NCBI GenBank assembly: GCA_016762975.1
Contig: JAESUV010000243.1
Span: 1-8,366, forward strand
Direction: 5' to 3'
Origin: Gammaproteobacteria bacterium
GTDB lineage: Bacteria > Pseudomonadota > Gammaproteobacteria > Pseudomonadales > Pseudohongiellaceae
Length of the DNA stretch: 8,366 bases
Of the stretch, positions 7,285 through 8,366 are shown piece after piece. Below the pieces are notes generated by a model. The model did no database searches and had not been told where the DNA came from. It saw only the letters and a program-made list of their open reading frames with translations. A program made the position numbers and the translations under genes. Position 1 is the first letter of the stretch; each line of letters begins with the position of its first letter.

Positions 7285-8366
7285 ATGAACAGACGCGAAT
7301 TTTCAAAACTATTAGCTATGGCTGGGTTGGGTGCAACCGCTTCTTTGCCCCTGGGTATCGCTCAAGCATTGGAGCCCTACAGCGGTCCCTTCTACATTAA
7401 TCTCGCTGCGATTGGCGGTTGGGATGTGACTAGCTTCTGCGATCCAAAATCTAATATCGCGGGCGAACGAATCATTAATAATTGGGCAGAGTCGGCGAGC
7501 ATAGAGCAAGCTGGTAATATTGCTTATGCGCCGGTTGGCAACAACCGGGCATTCTTCGAGCGCTTTTATCAGGATATGTTGGTAATTAATGGCATCGATA
7601 CTCAAACTAATTCACACGATGATGGGAGGCGGCATACTTGGAGTGGCCGCCTAGGTTTTGGCTACCCTAGTTTCGGCGCTATTGCATCGAACGCTATTGG
7701 GCCCGACCTGCCGCTCTCACTGGTACATGCGGCTGGGTACAGCGAAACCGCTGGCATTGCGCGATTCAGCCGTTTGCAAGACCCAGATATAATCAAGAAT
7801 CTAGTTAATGACTCAACGGTTCAGGATGGCGCCAACATCTTTGGGCTGTTCGAAGAGACTGAACTAAATCTGATCACTCATTATCAAGATGAGCGTTTGG
7901 CAAGGCTTGCAGGAAGTAATCAATTGCTGCCAAGACAAATCGAAGGCTTGAATTCGCTGCAGTTAGCGAACGCCACACGTGGCGACCTCAGTCTCTTTGC
8001 CGACCTACTGCCAAACACATTCGAAGGCGGTCGTGCTAATAGGGCTGCGCAACTTGCCTTAGTTGCGTACCAGTCTGGGCTCTGTGTCTCCGCTCAATTA
8101 GGGATCAAAGGTTTCGATACACATCAGGATCACGATGCAGACCATTTCAACTCCATGGATGAATTAACGGATCTAATTACCTTCATTTTTGATGCGGCAG
8201 AAGAGGGAGGGTTTGCGGATAAAATCGTAATCACACTTGGCTCAGATTTTGGTCGTAAGCCATACTACAATGCCGGTGGAGGAAAGGATCACTGGCCTAT
8301 CGGCAGCGCTGTGTTCATTCAGCAGGGTGCAGGCTGGGGAAACAGAGTGGTTGGTGCTACCGATGA
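7285..8366 (+). CDS. DUF1501 family protein with Tat-like signal peptide, 3'-truncated by the window
   Basis: The frame opens with ATG at 7285 and stays open to the last base, giving 360 codons plus two bases. The N-terminus NRREFSK (residues 2-8), followed by a weakly hydrophobic stretch and AQA|LEP at about 28, fits a twin-arginine export signal, implying export in folded, possibly metal-loaded form. Family hallmarks are GGWD (44-47) with FCDP (51-54), GFDTHQDHD (276-284), GSDFGR (319-324, the SEFGR-like motif) and GKDHWP (333-338). DUF1501 is placed in the alkaline phosphatase/sulfatase-like superfamily, and Asp278, His280, Asp321, Asp335 and His336 are candidate metal ligands by that analogy. 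No catalytic activity is established to my knowledge. A weak AGAGAG element lies about 10 bases before the start. It follows the heme protein gene by 37 bp, so co-transcription is very likely; the C-terminus is not visible. Confidence 0.9.
   Translation, partial: MNRREFSKLLAMAGLGATASLPLGIAQALEPYSGPFYINLAAIGGWDVTSFCDPKSNIAGERIINNWAESASIEQAGNIAYAPVGNNRAFFERFYQDMLVINGIDTQTNSHDDGRRHTWSGRLGFGYPSFGAIASNAIGPDLPLSLVHAAGYSETAGIARFSRLQDPDIIKNLVNDSTVQDGANIFGLFEETELNLITHYQDERLARLAGSNQLLPRQIEGLNSLQLANATRGDLSLFADLLPNTFEGGRANRAAQLALVAYQSGLCVSAQLGIKGFDTHQDHDADHFNSMDELTDLITFIFDAAEEGGFADKIVITLGSDFGRKPYYNAGGGKDHWPIGSAVFIQQGAGWGNRVVGATD

Noticed and set aside
7312..7605. Open - strand frame of 97 codons
   Set aside because: It is antisense to the DUF1501 gene, which has a signal peptide and family motifs in the sense frame.
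1..8366. CRISPR array, tRNA/rRNA genes, insertion sequences or phage genes
   Set aside because: No regularly spaced repeats, no transposase-like product, no terminal inverted repeats around a gene and no tRNA-like cloverleaf were seen by eye.

Overview
The window looks like chromosome from a marine-type gammaproteobacterium. It has about 50% GC, a Fur-type operator in front of a FecA-like TonB-dependent receptor, a Gram-negative secretory S9 peptidase, and a secreted c-type cytochrome/DUF1588-like protein next to a twin-arginine DUF1501 protein. The lineage is inferred from gene style only; no marker gene is present.

Layout. (1) Positions 2-1807 (+): 3' part of an S9 prolyl-oligopeptidase-family peptidase whose start lies before the window. 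(2) 1808-1889: short convergent intergenic region with a perfect 10-bp inverted repeat, probably a shared terminator structure. (3) 1890-4121 (-): complete TonB-dependent outer-membrane receptor of the FecA-like (COG4772) type. (4) 4122-4451: divergent intergenic region. Its left side carries a well-formed promoter for the receptor with an embedded Fur box, all enclosed by an 11-bp inverted repeat. Its right side carries a weaker promoter candidate, a small hairpin and the ribosome binding site for the next gene. No credible gene lies between. (5) 4452-7247 (+): complete 931-residue exported protein with two CxxCH heme c motifs and a planctomycete-style DUF1549/DUF1592/DUF1588-like core. (6) 7285-8366 (+): 5' part of a DUF1501-family protein with a Tat-like signal peptide, running off the window end.

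How the genes relate. Genes 5 and 6 are 37 bp apart on the same strand and almost certainly form a transcription unit. Pairs of a heme-binding 'planctomycete cytochrome/DUF15xx' protein and a DUF1501 protein recur in genomes, but their biochemical role is not established to my knowledge. The receptor imports an unidentified ligand, probably an iron chelate given the Fur box. The S9 peptidase converges on it and is transcribed separately, so a functional link there is only neighbourhood. The most interesting unit is the exported heme protein plus DUF1501 pair, divergently placed beside an iron-responsive receptor.
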